Shown in pieces: positions 1 to 9,100 of a stretch of 64,000 nucleotides of DNA. Under the pieces are notes generated by a model. It saw only the letters and a program-made list of their open reading frames with translations, did no database searches and was not told the DNA's origin. This DNA comes from a virus, in IMG/VR virus record IMGVR_UViG_3300027816_000103, positions 1 through 64,000 of that record; one strand, written 5' to 3'. Each line of letters starts with the position of its first letter. Position 1 is the first letter of the stretch. The position numbers were made by a program, and so were the translations under genes.

Positions 1-239
1 CAATTACAACTTGAGCAAAAAAAGTTTATTTTTTCAATTATATAACAAATTTCATCATCAGTCAAACAAGTATCACTACACTTGTATCTTTCAAGAATAT
101 CAACGTAGGCATTTAGCATAACCATATTAAAAAATGTATCTTCCTTGTCAAAGCCAAAAGTTACGTCATTAACCCTTTGCTCTGCCGCTTTGAAGGCGCA
201 TTCTTTAGCTATACATATTGCACTTTTTATATTTACCAT
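1..239 (-). CDS. Hypothetical protein, N-terminal part (runs off window)
   Basis: An open frame starts with ATG at 237-239 and runs off the left edge without a stop (79 codons visible). The ATG shares one base with the stop of the upstream tail-collar gene (TAATG junction), the same coupling seen through this run of fibre genes, so it is very likely real and co-translated. The visible peptide begins MVNIKSAICIAKECAFKAAE and is moderately Cys-rich, with a CxxC near the visible end. I do not recognise a family. By position it could be a further virion or assembly gene of the fibre block. Confidence 0.7.
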   Translation of the reverse strand, partial: MVNIKSAICIAKECAFKAAEQRVNDVTFGFDKEDTFFNMVMLNAYVDILERYKCSDTCLTDDEICYIIEKINFFCSSCN

Positions 240-1057
240 TAATATATCTTTTTAACAAATAAAACAGCTACATAAGGAGGTCTGTTTTCGTGAGCAGTAC
301 CACTACCTGTATTATTAATTACTATTCCTGTTGAATTATTATCAGTTTCAGTTATGCCTATGAAAGCATCTTGAACAGATATTCCGGTGGAAGCATCATT
401 TGTTGTTATAGTCAAAGAAACAGGATTGGCAATACCGCTATGAGTATGCGTATTGTTTCCAGAATTACCTAAAGTAACTCCATCCCATGCTTTAGCTCCT
501 GTTCCACCATCAGAAACTTCATCAGTTATGGCAGGTATGGAATGATTATGTTCATTTGGATCAATAGTCAATGTATGGCTATGAGGATCAGATGTTCCTG
601 AGTGACTATGCTGAGGATCAAGAATTCCATGTGTATGTCCAGGATCAGTCAAATTATGAGTATGTCCTGCATCAGTTACAGTATGATTATGAGAAGGTAA
701 CTCAGGTATTGTTAATGATACTGAATTCAATCCTCCTGTGTCTCCTACCGCATAACTTCCTCCTGCGCCTACTATGAAATTATCAAATAAATTTTCTGTA
801 GGAATATTCTTTTTTAATGTTGGAGAATAATAACTTGAACCATTCATAATGGCCCAACCTTCCCAACAATTAGCACCCCATCCTGTTGTAAAATTAAATT
901 GAGTAATATCATCAGGATCTTCAAGTCCAATCATAGGATGACCACAAGTTAAAAACTTTGTGGCATTACTTAAAGATTCTAATGCTGTTTGAAGTTCACT
1001 TATCTGCTCTTGAATAGAGCCTGATGAAGAACAATTATTTGAACAATTACAACTCAT
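239..1057 (-). CDS. Tail-collar-like fibre protein, His-rich
   Basis: 272 residues. The C-terminal two thirds has the layout of the phage tail-collar / short-tail-fibre family: a V-GAGGSY-GDTGG stretch, then ELPSHNH, then a series of HxH motifs (GHTH, GHTH, QHSH, PHSH, EHNH, THTH), ending with ENRPPYVAVLFVKKIY. In the family, such HxH residues bind metal ions along a trimeric fibre; the role here as a receptor-contacting tip is inferred from that. The N-terminus is short and Cys-rich (MSCNCSNNCSSS), resembling the N-termini of the three collagen-like proteins encoded just before it. The stop overlaps the next ATG by one base (TAATG), and its own ATG overlaps the stop of the preceding gene in the same way. 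Confidence 0.85.
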   Translation of the reverse strand: MSCNCSNNCSSSGSIQEQISELQTALESLSNATKFLTCGHPMIGLEDPDDITQFNFTTGWGANCWEGWAIMNGSSYYSPTLKKNIPTENLFDNFIVGAGGSYAVGDTGGLNSVSLTIPELPSHNHTVTDAGHTHNLTDPGHTHGILDPQHSHSGTSDPHSHTLTIDPNEHNHSIPAITDEVSDGGTGAKAWDGVTLGNSGNNTHTHSGIANPVSLTITTNDASTGISVQDAFIGITETDNNSTGIVINNTGSGTAHENRPPYVAVLFVKKIY

Positions 1058-1608
1058 TATGATAATGTTAAATTACTTACTTTCAATAAAGTTAAACTTC
1101 TTCCGTTAACAAAAAATGAAGAAACTGAATTAATTACAACAGTAATTATATCTCCATTTACCAAAGACAATATACCTGTATTTACAACTCCTTTAATAGA
1201 TGGCAATGATTCAAAAAAATTAGATATAGTCAACACTCTATTTGAATTTGTAACAAGAGTGCCGTTTTTTTCAATCTTGTAAAATATTGAATTTGTTGTT
1301 TCTGGAGAAAAATCCCCTTCAAAAAATATCAAATAATTACCTGGCTGACTTATTGTAAAAGTCATTAATATCTCTTCATCAAGCGTATTAAATTCATAAG
1401 GCACTTCTGTAGAGGAATTAAAAGCATAGGTATTTGCTTCTGGTCCTTGAGGGCCTTGTGGACCAACATTTCCTTGTGGGCCTGGAGGGCCTGTTAATCC
1501 TCTTGGACCGGTAGGGCCAATAGGACCTTGAGGACCTTGCAATCCTGCTACTGAAATAATTTTTTCAGAGCAACAACAATCATTATTTTTACACTTCTTA
1601 CAAGCCAT
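1057..1608 (-). CDS. Collagen-like fibre protein 1, Cys-rich N-terminus
   Basis: 183 residues in three parts. Residues 1-17 are Cys-rich (CKKC, DCCC). Residues about 22-57 are an uninterrupted Gly-X-Y collagen-like repeat with many Pro and Gln (GPQGPIGPTGPRG and so on). The remaining 125 residues form a beta-rich C-terminal domain containing YLIFFEG, a KNGTLVTNSNR segment, ILSLVNGD and a final SLTLLKVSNLTLS. The C-terminal domain is shared with the next two genes, so the three are paralogues. Trimeric collagen stalks with a globular tip are common in phage fibres, and a C1q/TNF-like jelly-roll tip is possible but not shown. Coupled by TAATG overlaps on both sides. Confidence 0.8.
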   Translation of the reverse strand: MACKKCKNNDCCCSEKIISVAGLQGPQGPIGPTGPRGLTGPPGPQGNVGPQGPQGPEANTYAFNSSTEVPYEFNTLDEEILMTFTISQPGNYLIFFEGDFSPETTNSIFYKIEKNGTLVTNSNRVLTISNFFESLPSIKGVVNTGILSLVNGDIITVVINSVSSFFVNGRSLTLLKVSNLTLS

Positions 1609-2132
1609 TACGATATTGTTAAATTATTAACTTGAATTAATGTTAAACTTCTTTTTGATAAAACAAAATTATTGTCAGACTTAAATCCAACTTGTATTAC
1701 ATCTCCCGCCACTAAAGACAAAATACCAGAATTTGTACAAACAGTAACTATTGGAGTTAGTATTTCTGATTCACCAATCCAAACCTCTCTTGACTTTCTA
1801 TCTGAATTAGTAACCATTACAGTATTCTTAAAAAGAGCGTACTCAATTAATGTTTCAGTTTCATCATAAGCAACGCAACCTTCAAATAATATTAAATAAT
1901 TTCCACTCTCTGTTATATTAAAAGTATCTGTATATTCATACACAGATGGAATTTCTGGAATATAAGAATAAGTGTCTGGATTTGAAAATATATAAACATT
2001 TGTAAGTCCATCTTGGCCTGGAATTCCTTGAGGACCAACAACACCTCTGTCTCCTTTAGGGCCTCTTTTTCCTCTAACAGAAATTAGTTTTTCACAACAA
2101 CATGGATTTTTATGGCAACTATTACAATTCAT
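1608..2132 (-). CDS. Collagen-like fibre protein 2, Cys-rich N-terminus
   Basis: 174 residues, paralogous to the products on both sides. The N-terminus is Cys-rich (MNCNSCHKNPCCCEK). It is followed by a short charged collagen-like stretch (GKRGPKGDRGVVGPQG, then GIPGQDG). The rest is a beta-rich C-terminal domain with YLILFEG, KNTVMVTNSDR, SGILSLVAGD and SLTLIQVNNLTIS, closely matching fibre protein 1. TAATG junctions with both neighbours suggest fixed-ratio synthesis, perhaps as a hetero-oligomeric fibre. Exact location on the particle is unknown. Confidence 0.8.
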   Translation of the reverse strand: MNCNSCHKNPCCCEKLISVRGKRGPKGDRGVVGPQGIPGQDGLTNVYIFSNPDTYSYIPEIPSVYEYTDTFNITESGNYLILFEGCVAYDETETLIEYALFKNTVMVTNSDRKSREVWIGESEILTPIVTVCTNSGILSLVAGDVIQVGFKSDNNFVLSKRSLTLIQVNNLTIS

Positions 2133-2644
2133 TATAATACTGTTAATTGTGTTGTTTTTAACATTGTTAAACTTTTTGTCATTGTAAAATATCTTTGATT
2201 CCCTCTATATCTTATGCTAATAACATCTCCCGCTACTAATGATGGAATACCAACGTGCATTTTATTTTTTTTGATTTTGTTTTGACCCAAAGAGTCTAAG
2301 GCATCTCCCCTTAATGCTCTTAAAGCATTAGGTATTAAAACCCCATTTTTTAATGCTTGATACGATATTGATGTTTGATCTATAAATATTTTTGTATCTG
2401 ATTCATACATCATCAAATAGTCTCCTGGATCAGTAACAGTATAACTAATTACAATATAATCAATATTTGGAAATCTTTGAGTTTCTGAAATATCTGTGTC
2501 TATGTAAGCACTTCTAACTCCATCTGGAGTATCTTGTCCTGGAACACCTTGTTCTCCTCTATCTCCCCGATCACCTTTTGGTCCATCGCAGAACTTTTCA
2601 TTGTCGCAAGTACAAATATGGCTATAGCAAGTAGTGCAACTCAT
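2132..2644 (-). CDS. Collagen-like fibre protein 3, Cys-rich N-terminus
   Basis: 170 residues, third and most diverged member of the collagen-like set. The N-terminus MSCTTCYSHICTCDNEKFC carries five Cys. The Gly-X-Y stretch is short (GPKGDRGDRGEQGVPG). The C-terminal domain keeps the paralogue signatures YLMMYES, ALKNGVLIPNALR, GIPSLVAGDV and SLTMLKTTQLTVL. It lies 3 bases after a gene whose product ends in a Cys-rich tail. Likely a virion fibre or whisker subunit by family resemblance and context. Confidence 0.75.
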   Translation of the reverse strand: MSCTTCYSHICTCDNEKFCDGPKGDRGDRGEQGVPGQDTPDGVRSAYIDTDISETQRFPNIDYIVISYTVTDPGDYLMMYESDTKIFIDQTSISYQALKNGVLIPNALRALRGDALDSLGQNKIKKNKMHVGIPSLVAGDVISIRYRGNQRYFTMTKSLTMLKTTQLTVL

Positions 2645-2647
2645 GAT

Positions 2648-3205
2648 TTATACGCAACCACAGCAGGCGCATTGAAGGTTTATATGTTTAAGGATTTTCT
2701 GTGCATTGGTTGGGAAACAATCTTTCATCATCTTAACAGATTGTAATTCATTCCATAATTCTAAAGCAAGTTTCTGTTTTGCATTACTAAAAGCATTTGG
2801 AGAAACTTCTTTAAGTAACTTATCTATACAACACTCAGCAGAGTTAGTAAAGACAATTACTATTGATGTTTTTTTCGTGTAATTATTTCCCGCGTTATCT
2901 TTTCCTGTTACCACATAAACTATCTTCCATGTACCACTTTCAATATGTTGCATACTAAGCATTGAAGGAGTTATCTCATACCCTAACTGAGAATCAGTAG
3001 TAGGAAAATCAGGATATACGTCAATTTGAATAGGAGCAAGTGCCTCTGGAGGATAAATTTCAAATATAGCACTCGTTACATTCTCAATTTTTGGATTGCT
3101 ACCTCCCCAACCACCTTGATTTGAAGAAGAATAAGTTCCGGTACAATCGTAAATAGCAAATGAATTTTTAAGTTCCTTTGCAGATATGTTTATTTGAAGT
3201 GCCAT
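2648..3205 (-). CDS. Virion-associated protein with Cys-rich C-terminus
   Basis: 185 residues. The first 125 look like a beta-sandwich (SAIFEIYPPEALAPIQIDVY, WKIVYVVTGKDNAGNNYTKK), which could be an Ig-like domain. The last 60 are helical with Cys residues and end CACCGCV. It begins the small-gene run that encodes the collagen-like fibres, and the Cys-rich end recalls their Cys-rich starts, so a physical partnership is a reasonable guess. ATG at 3203-3205 is preceded 7 bases upstream by a perfect minus-strand TAnnTTTG element. No family recognised. Confidence 0.65.
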   Translation of the reverse strand: MALQINISAKELKNSFAIYDCTGTYSSSNQGGWGGSNPKIENVTSAIFEIYPPEALAPIQIDVYPDFPTTDSQLGYEITPSMLSMQHIESGTWKIVYVVTGKDNAGNNYTKKTSIVIVFTNSAECCIDKLLKEVSPNAFSNAKQKLALELWNELQSVKMMKDCFPTNAQKILKHINLQCACCGCV

Positions 3206-3212
3206 TTGGTAG

Positions 3213-3220
3213 CAAAAATA
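3213..3220 (-). promoter_or_regulatory. Promoter-like -7 element TATTTTTG
   Basis: Perfect match to the Bacteroidota -7 consensus TAnnTTTG on the minus strand (plus strand CAAAAATA). Only 7 bases separate it from the ATG at 3205, so a transcript started here would have almost no leader. No TTG was seen at the usual distance upstream, which lowers confidence. Confidence 0.4.
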
Positions 3221-3248
3221 ACAAATTTTTTGATAAAAAACCTAAAAA

Positions 3249-6131
3249 TTAATACTCAAGACTACCAACTTTTTCAACCTGTTTCTTTTTTTCTATCTTT
3301 TGCTTTTTTAAGTCTTTATATTTTTCCTTTAAATTTTTCTTTGCCTCATTTAAACCTTTTGAATATTGCTCAGACAAATATTTCTTTTTAGTATCAAAAG
3401 TATCATCATCAAAGTTTTTTGACATTACATAAGGAGTAGCATAAAGCATCCTAAACATACTTGCTTGAGATTGAAGATATCCATATTGCTCTTCATTTAA
3501 TTTAACGTATATAGGCTTTTTTGAAGTACCAATATTTATTTCATCTTTTGGTATTGATGGAAAAATGGATGACCTATCTTTGTCTGGTATTGTTCTTGAG
3601 TATTCCCATAACCTTGTAACAGGAGTTTCCCCGCTTTCTTTTATTTTATCTATATCTTTCTGTGTCAATGGTTTAAAACCTGATTTTAACAAAGGCTTCT
3701 TTAATCTTTCAAGTACAGTTTTCTCGTAGTCAGATATTGTTTCTGTTTCTGTAGGCTTAAAAGGATCATTTGCATATATGAATCTTCCTAATATATTATC
3801 AAAGAAATGATATTCTTTTTTCTTTACAGCTTCTCTTTCACTTGTGGTTAGTTTTCTATATCTATTTTTTAAATCTTCCCCGCCAAAAGCTACTCTATAT
3901 TGAAAAACATCAAATAAATTCTGTGAGAATGTTTTTTCCTTATCAAATGTTTGCTTTATTTCTGGTATTCCTGCCTTAGATATATTCTGATATGTTGATG
4001 GTATAAATCCACCAACCAATGTCATTATTTGATTTGACAAATATTTTTCTGCTCTTTTACCTTCTTTATCTTTAGCCACATCTACTATTTGGTTATATCC
4101 AGATAAGAATGGAGCATCCATTGTAGCTGAAAGTTCATTTAGGGCCAAGTTAAATGGCATTGTAGCAAAATTTGCACCATTCATGTATTTAGTCATGTTA
4201 TCCCTCATCTCCTTATCATATCCATTATAAGTATGGGCATAAGCTCCTAAAGTAATTCCTAATGCACCCAAAGAACTTAAATCAACCCACTTATCACCTT
4301 TCTGCTTTTTAACTTCCCCGCCAATCAATCCTCTTAGCATAGCATTTATGTTTATCTTGTTTGCTCCCCCTGCAACCTTTTCTCTTGCATCTTTTTCCTC
4401 ATCATCTTGATAACCGGCAGACATTAAACCTTGAGCAACCATTTGTAAGGCAACAACTCTTATCCATGTAGAAGCAACTGTATCTCCCATTGTTTCGGCA
4501 AATATTGCTTTTCTTTCATTATTTAATGCTTCTTTTGTTTGATTGTCTGTTGCATTATTATATTCATTTGTTTTATTCCAATACTTAAACATTCCCCTTG
4601 CCAAGTTATATTCTGGCAATAACATTTTTGCTGCTACTCCAAACATATTTGCAGGCACTTTAACAAATGGAAATACCAATGATTTTGCAACATAAGCCAA
4701 ACCATCAACTTCTCTTGCTATGATAGGATTAGTCCCTTTTTCAATTAATGACTTTTCTATTAATCTGCTTTGAAATGGTTTTGACAATATCTTATCAAGC
4801 CAATTCTCTGTTTGGAATGTAACTTCTTGGCCTCTTTTCTTTGCCCTTTCCATTGATAATTCATCAGGATTAAGTACAAATGCCTCTAACGCTACTCCAC
4901 TTAATCCTTTTTCTTTACCTATTCTATATAATTCAGACTGCTCAACTGAATGCCTAACAAAAAAATCAGGAGCAGTTAATCCTCTTGATATAATATCTGG
5001 GTGAATTTTTAGTAGAAAAGATATAGTTTTTAATGCTTTATCTTTTGTTCCCTGCGCATCAATAATCTTTCTAAATGCTTCTACTGCACTAACATAATTT
5101 GGTTGAGCCAATCCTGTTCTTGTTATAAATGGACTACCTAATTTTAATGTTTTTAATGTTTTTGATAAAGCTCCAGACTTTAAAGAACCAATAACTCTTG
5201 CTCCTACTAAATTTTTCCTCATTAATCCTGATGCAATAGGAGAAGAAGCTATAGAAGATAAAGCTCTGAATATAGAATCAGATGCCATACCTGTTATATT
5301 CTTTAATAAAGAACCTACACCCATCATATTCAAAGTAACAAAATCACCAAACTGATGCAAATACCCTCTTTCCTTTGCTAATGCGTTTGAGAATGCTACA
5401 GTATTTGTAACGTTTGAATTGTAAGCATTCTGATAATTTTGAAACGCTGTATTAAATTGATTTTGAAATTGTTGAGACTGAGCCTGTGTAAGTCCTGCTG
5501 AGTTTAATCCTTGAACATTATTTGCTTTATTCTCTGCTACAGTTTGGTTAATTTGATTAACTATATCATTTATTTCAGAAACAGATCCATCAAGGTCCTT
5601 TTGTGATTGAGCAGTATCAGATATAAGTTTATTAAATTTATCTGTCATGGCAGGTAATCCTGCTGCTTCTGCATAAGCGTTTTTTATGTCCTCGTTTGTA
5701 AGTAGTCCTTTCTTAGATATTTTTTCAAATAGCAAGTCCTCAAATCTTTTCTTCCCCTCAGCATTTAATTTCTTAACCCTTTCAGCCATGCTCTTAACAA
5801 GTTTTTCTTCTGATGTTTTTTTCCTTTCCTCAGCTCTTTTTTCTTTTCTTGCTTGTTTTTCTTCCTCCGTTAATGTTGTTCTTTTTTTAGCTTCTTTTTT
5901 CTCAAAAGTAAAAGAGCTTGAAACAACACCTTTTTCCTTTAATGTTTTAACGAGTGGGTCCGTAAAAGAATTTGTATCAAAATTAAAATTTGGATATTTT
6001 TCCTGCACTTTATTTATTGCATACTGCAAAGATTTTCTAACATCTCCTGTTGCATTATAGGCATTTCTAAATGCTTCCAAGCCATCATTATAAGCCTGGT
6101 TATTTTCTTCAATATTACAAGGATTTCCCAT
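3249..6131 (-). CDS. Large internal virion / ejection-type protein (960 aa)
   Basis: 960 residues, mostly predicted helical. Residues about 75-120 are a highly charged Lys/Glu coiled coil. Residues 180-250 are Gln/Asn-rich. Around residue 485 lies a hydrophobic segment SLVFPFVKVPANMFGVAAK followed by further amphipathic or hydrophobic stretches near 550-650. The PF-K-PAN pattern recalls segments found in large polyvalent or internal virion proteins of phages (established family feature; the match here is by eye only). Located 1 base from the 1952-residue polyvalent protein gene, it is probably packaged and ejected with the DNA or lines the inner tail. The C-terminus is Lys-rich coiled coil. 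No catalytic motif seen. Confidence 0.6.
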   Translation of the reverse strand: MGNPCNIEENNQAYNDGLEAFRNAYNATGDVRKSLQYAINKVQEKYPNFNFDTNSFTDPLVKTLKEKGVVSSSFTFEKKEAKKRTTLTEEEKQARKEKRAEERKKTSEEKLVKSMAERVKKLNAEGKKRFEDLLFEKISKKGLLTNEDIKNAYAEAAGLPAMTDKFNKLISDTAQSQKDLDGSVSEINDIVNQINQTVAENKANNVQGLNSAGLTQAQSQQFQNQFNTAFQNYQNAYNSNVTNTVAFSNALAKERGYLHQFGDFVTLNMMGVGSLLKNITGMASDSIFRALSSIASSPIASGLMRKNLVGARVIGSLKSGALSKTLKTLKLGSPFITRTGLAQPNYVSAVEAFRKIIDAQGTKDKALKTISFLLKIHPDIISRGLTAPDFFVRHSVEQSELYRIGKEKGLSGVALEAFVLNPDELSMERAKKRGQEVTFQTENWLDKILSKPFQSRLIEKSLIEKGTNPIIAREVDGLAYVAKSLVFPFVKVPANMFGVAAKMLLPEYNLARGMFKYWNKTNEYNNATDNQTKEALNNERKAIFAETMGDTVASTWIRVVALQMVAQGLMSAGYQDDEEKDAREKVAGGANKININAMLRGLIGGEVKKQKGDKWVDLSSLGALGITLGAYAHTYNGYDKEMRDNMTKYMNGANFATMPFNLALNELSATMDAPFLSGYNQIVDVAKDKEGKRAEKYLSNQIMTLVGGFIPSTYQNISKAGIPEIKQTFDKEKTFSQNLFDVFQYRVAFGGEDLKNRYRKLTTSEREAVKKKEYHFFDNILGRFIYANDPFKPTETETISDYEKTVLERLKKPLLKSGFKPLTQKDIDKIKESGETPVTRLWEYSRTIPDKDRSSIFPSIPKDEINIGTSKKPIYVKLNEEQYGYLQSQASMFRMLYATPYVMSKNFDDDTFDTKKKYLSEQYSKGLNEAKKNLKEKYKDLKKQKIEKKKQVEKVGSLEY

Positions 6132-6132
6132 T

Positions 6133-9100
6133 TTAACAATCTGATAAGTTTACTTTTAACGAATCTATAATATCATTGAATTTTTTTGTTTTTTCAGCAC
6201 CTTCTCTTGCTTCTCCAATTTTCTTTAATTCTTCAGCGGTAGCCTGTTCTACTTCTTTTGCAAATTCATTTGACTTTCTATATTCATCTATTATTGTTTG
6301 AGCCGACTTTATATCATTCTTTTGAGCTTCTGACATAGCATTATCTTGCATTTCAGAAAATTGCTTTTTAGCATATCTTCTCATGTATATCTCATTTGAG
6401 AACATACGAGTATCTCTATTCCTTATTAATGCTAATTGTTGTGCTGCTGTTGTTGTGTTCTTAGCTGTTTTTTCAAACACTTGTTCAGCCTTGTCAAATA
6501 GCGTTTCTCTAACAAACTCATTCTGTTCTTTAGTTGCTATATCCTCAAGTTTCTTTGTAAGAAAGTCTCCGAACAATAATTTTTGATTATCTGGTATGAC
6601 ATCGCTCTTGTCGGCCATATATTCATTAACCAAGTCATCTAACTTGCCATTAGCCTCATATTCATCTATAACAGCATTAACAAATTCTTCTGATTTCTTT
6701 ACGCTTGTTGGCTCATAGAATATAGCTTCATTAGATAGTCTTTTAACAACATCTTCATGGAATTTCTTGTTCTCCAATATCCTTGTTGCTGTTGCTCTTT
6801 CTTTTTTACCCTCTGGAGTAGGTCCTTTTTCTGCTTCTGTAGTTACAGGTGGTTTTGCAGGAGGAGCTTCTTTCTTTGCTTCCTCTTCTTTCTTTTTAGC
6901 CTCTTCCTGCGCCCTAGTCTCTTCTTCCTTAATTAAGTCGGCGTAATTATCTCTAACTTGCTTTTCAAAGTTCTCTTCGTTTATTTGTCCTGCCTCAACA
7001 AATCTCTTATATCTTGGGTGATTTTTAATGGCATTTATACCATCATTTACAGCCTGTGCTATTGTTGCTCCGGCAGTAATACTCTTTTTAATTACAGCAG
7101 ATGATAAGTCTATTAAATCACTTATCATTTTTGGGGTAATCATTGGAGCAGAGAATAACCTATTATTAGCGTTTTTATCTACTATAGTATTTTTTAATTT
7201 TTCTGTAGCAGCATCAATTTTTTTATTTAAGTCTTCTGCTTTTTGCTTTATTGTTTTTTCTTCGGCTGTTGGCTCTGCTTTTTCTCCGACTGTTGTTTCA
7301 GTTTCAGCAATACCTCTTCCGCCTTCTTCAATACCTCCTTCGGCAACGCGTTGTAAATTCTGTTTAGCTTTTTCATAGTTTGATACTAAATTTTGTAATC
7401 CTCTTTCTAATAGTGCTTGTTTTCCCGTATCTTCTCCCATCAAATTTTCAACACCAACATCTTGATTGTAATTTGATAAGAATTGTTTTAATTTATTTGG
7501 AGAGTTTGTTTCAAGTAATAAACCCATTAACATTTCCCCCAAAGAGTATGATTTTTCCTCAAATGCTGATGTTTGTGAAAGAAAGTCTGCAACAGATACT
7601 TTTGCAGCTTTTGCTTTTTGTACAATATCAATAGCTCCTTTTATTTCAGATGTTAAAGCATTTTCTCCTTTTGTAGCATTTTGAATTAATCCTACAGTAT
7701 TCTTTATAATCATCTTTCTGATATTCCCCATTCCATCAACTCCCAATGCCCTTATTCCATCTTCATCTAATGCTGAACCAAGTATTATTCCCTCCAACAA
7801 GCTAACTCCATCAGGAGTAGCAACACCTTTATCATAAAACCTCGGTAATTCAACAGATTGAATTAATCCTTCTGAAACAAGTATATCTACAGCTTGTTTC
7901 ATCATTTTTGGATTAGATGTAACTTCGCTTGGAGTTTCTACTTGGTCATATAATGATGCTAATTTTCTTTTTGCCTTGTCTGATATTGATTTACTAATTG
8001 CTACAGCTCTTTGAATTGGTCCTTGAGACTTTTTCTCCTGCTTATTGAATTTAGCCATTGTTTCTGTTGTAAATGGTAAATCTTCTTCAACCTCAAAAAC
8101 CAATGTTGGATTTTTTACAGAAGCAACTTGTTCTTTTGTAAATCCATACATTTCAGCCTGTTCATTCAAGTCATCTAAATATTGAGAATCAGTTTGATTT
8201 TCAGCAGCTAATTGCCTACTCATTGTTCTGTTATTACCATCATACACAATACCTTCTTTTGAAACTATTGGAGTTTGAGTAACAGCAGTACCATCAATAT
8301 TTTGAGCAATATTTATTACTTGTCCTTGAGCATCTTTGTCTGTTTCATAGTCTCTATCATTTATTGTCTTTCCCTCCTTATTTTGAGGAAAAGACTCGTT
8401 CTTTGAAAATGTTTTAGGATTATGACTTGGCAATAAATCTTCGGCGGAAACAAGTTTAAATGTACCTTTTATTCTTGTTCCATCAGGAGCAGTTCTTGTT
8501 ACTGTTCTTCCTTTTGGATTTTCTTTTGCAACATAAGTTGTACTACCAACAGTTCTTCCCGCTTGATCCTTTGGAAGTTTTGCTCGGGGTGTTTCTTTGA
8601 GGGATTGTTCTACTGCTTTTACAAGTTCTTTAGGAGCTAATAGTTCTTCTACTGCTTTTACAAGTTCAGGATTGCTTCCATCTGCTTTAGCTTTATGGTA
8701 GGCTTCGGAGATAGCTTTAGTGTTATTTGAAATTATATCTTCACTAAGGCTTATTTGCTCTTTTATTGACCTATATTCAGGATTATTTTCAAAATCTCTT
8801 ACACCACTTTGCAACAACTCTTTTTGCTTAGCTAACAAGTTATTATATAATTGCTTGTTTAGTGCGTTTATTTCTTTTGGAGGGATAATAGTTGTAATAT
8901 CTTTACCCTCCAACGCACGCGCCGTGCTTTCAACGTCTTTTAATGCATCTACTTTTTCTTCTACTTTGACTTCTTCTTTGGCGATTGGCTTTTCTTCAAC
9001 TTTTTGGGCAGAGATTTCAAGTTCTGTTTGGGGTTTTCTTTCCTCCATTTCTCCGCCAATTTTGGTTTCTGGCTGTAAAGGTACTTGACCTGTTGCTTGC

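Noticed and set aside
5686-6060. 124-codon plus-strand frame opposite the 960-residue protein gene
   Set aside because: Antisense mirror of a Lys/Glu coiled coil gives a Ser/Phe-rich frame; no start signal, opposite to the whole block.
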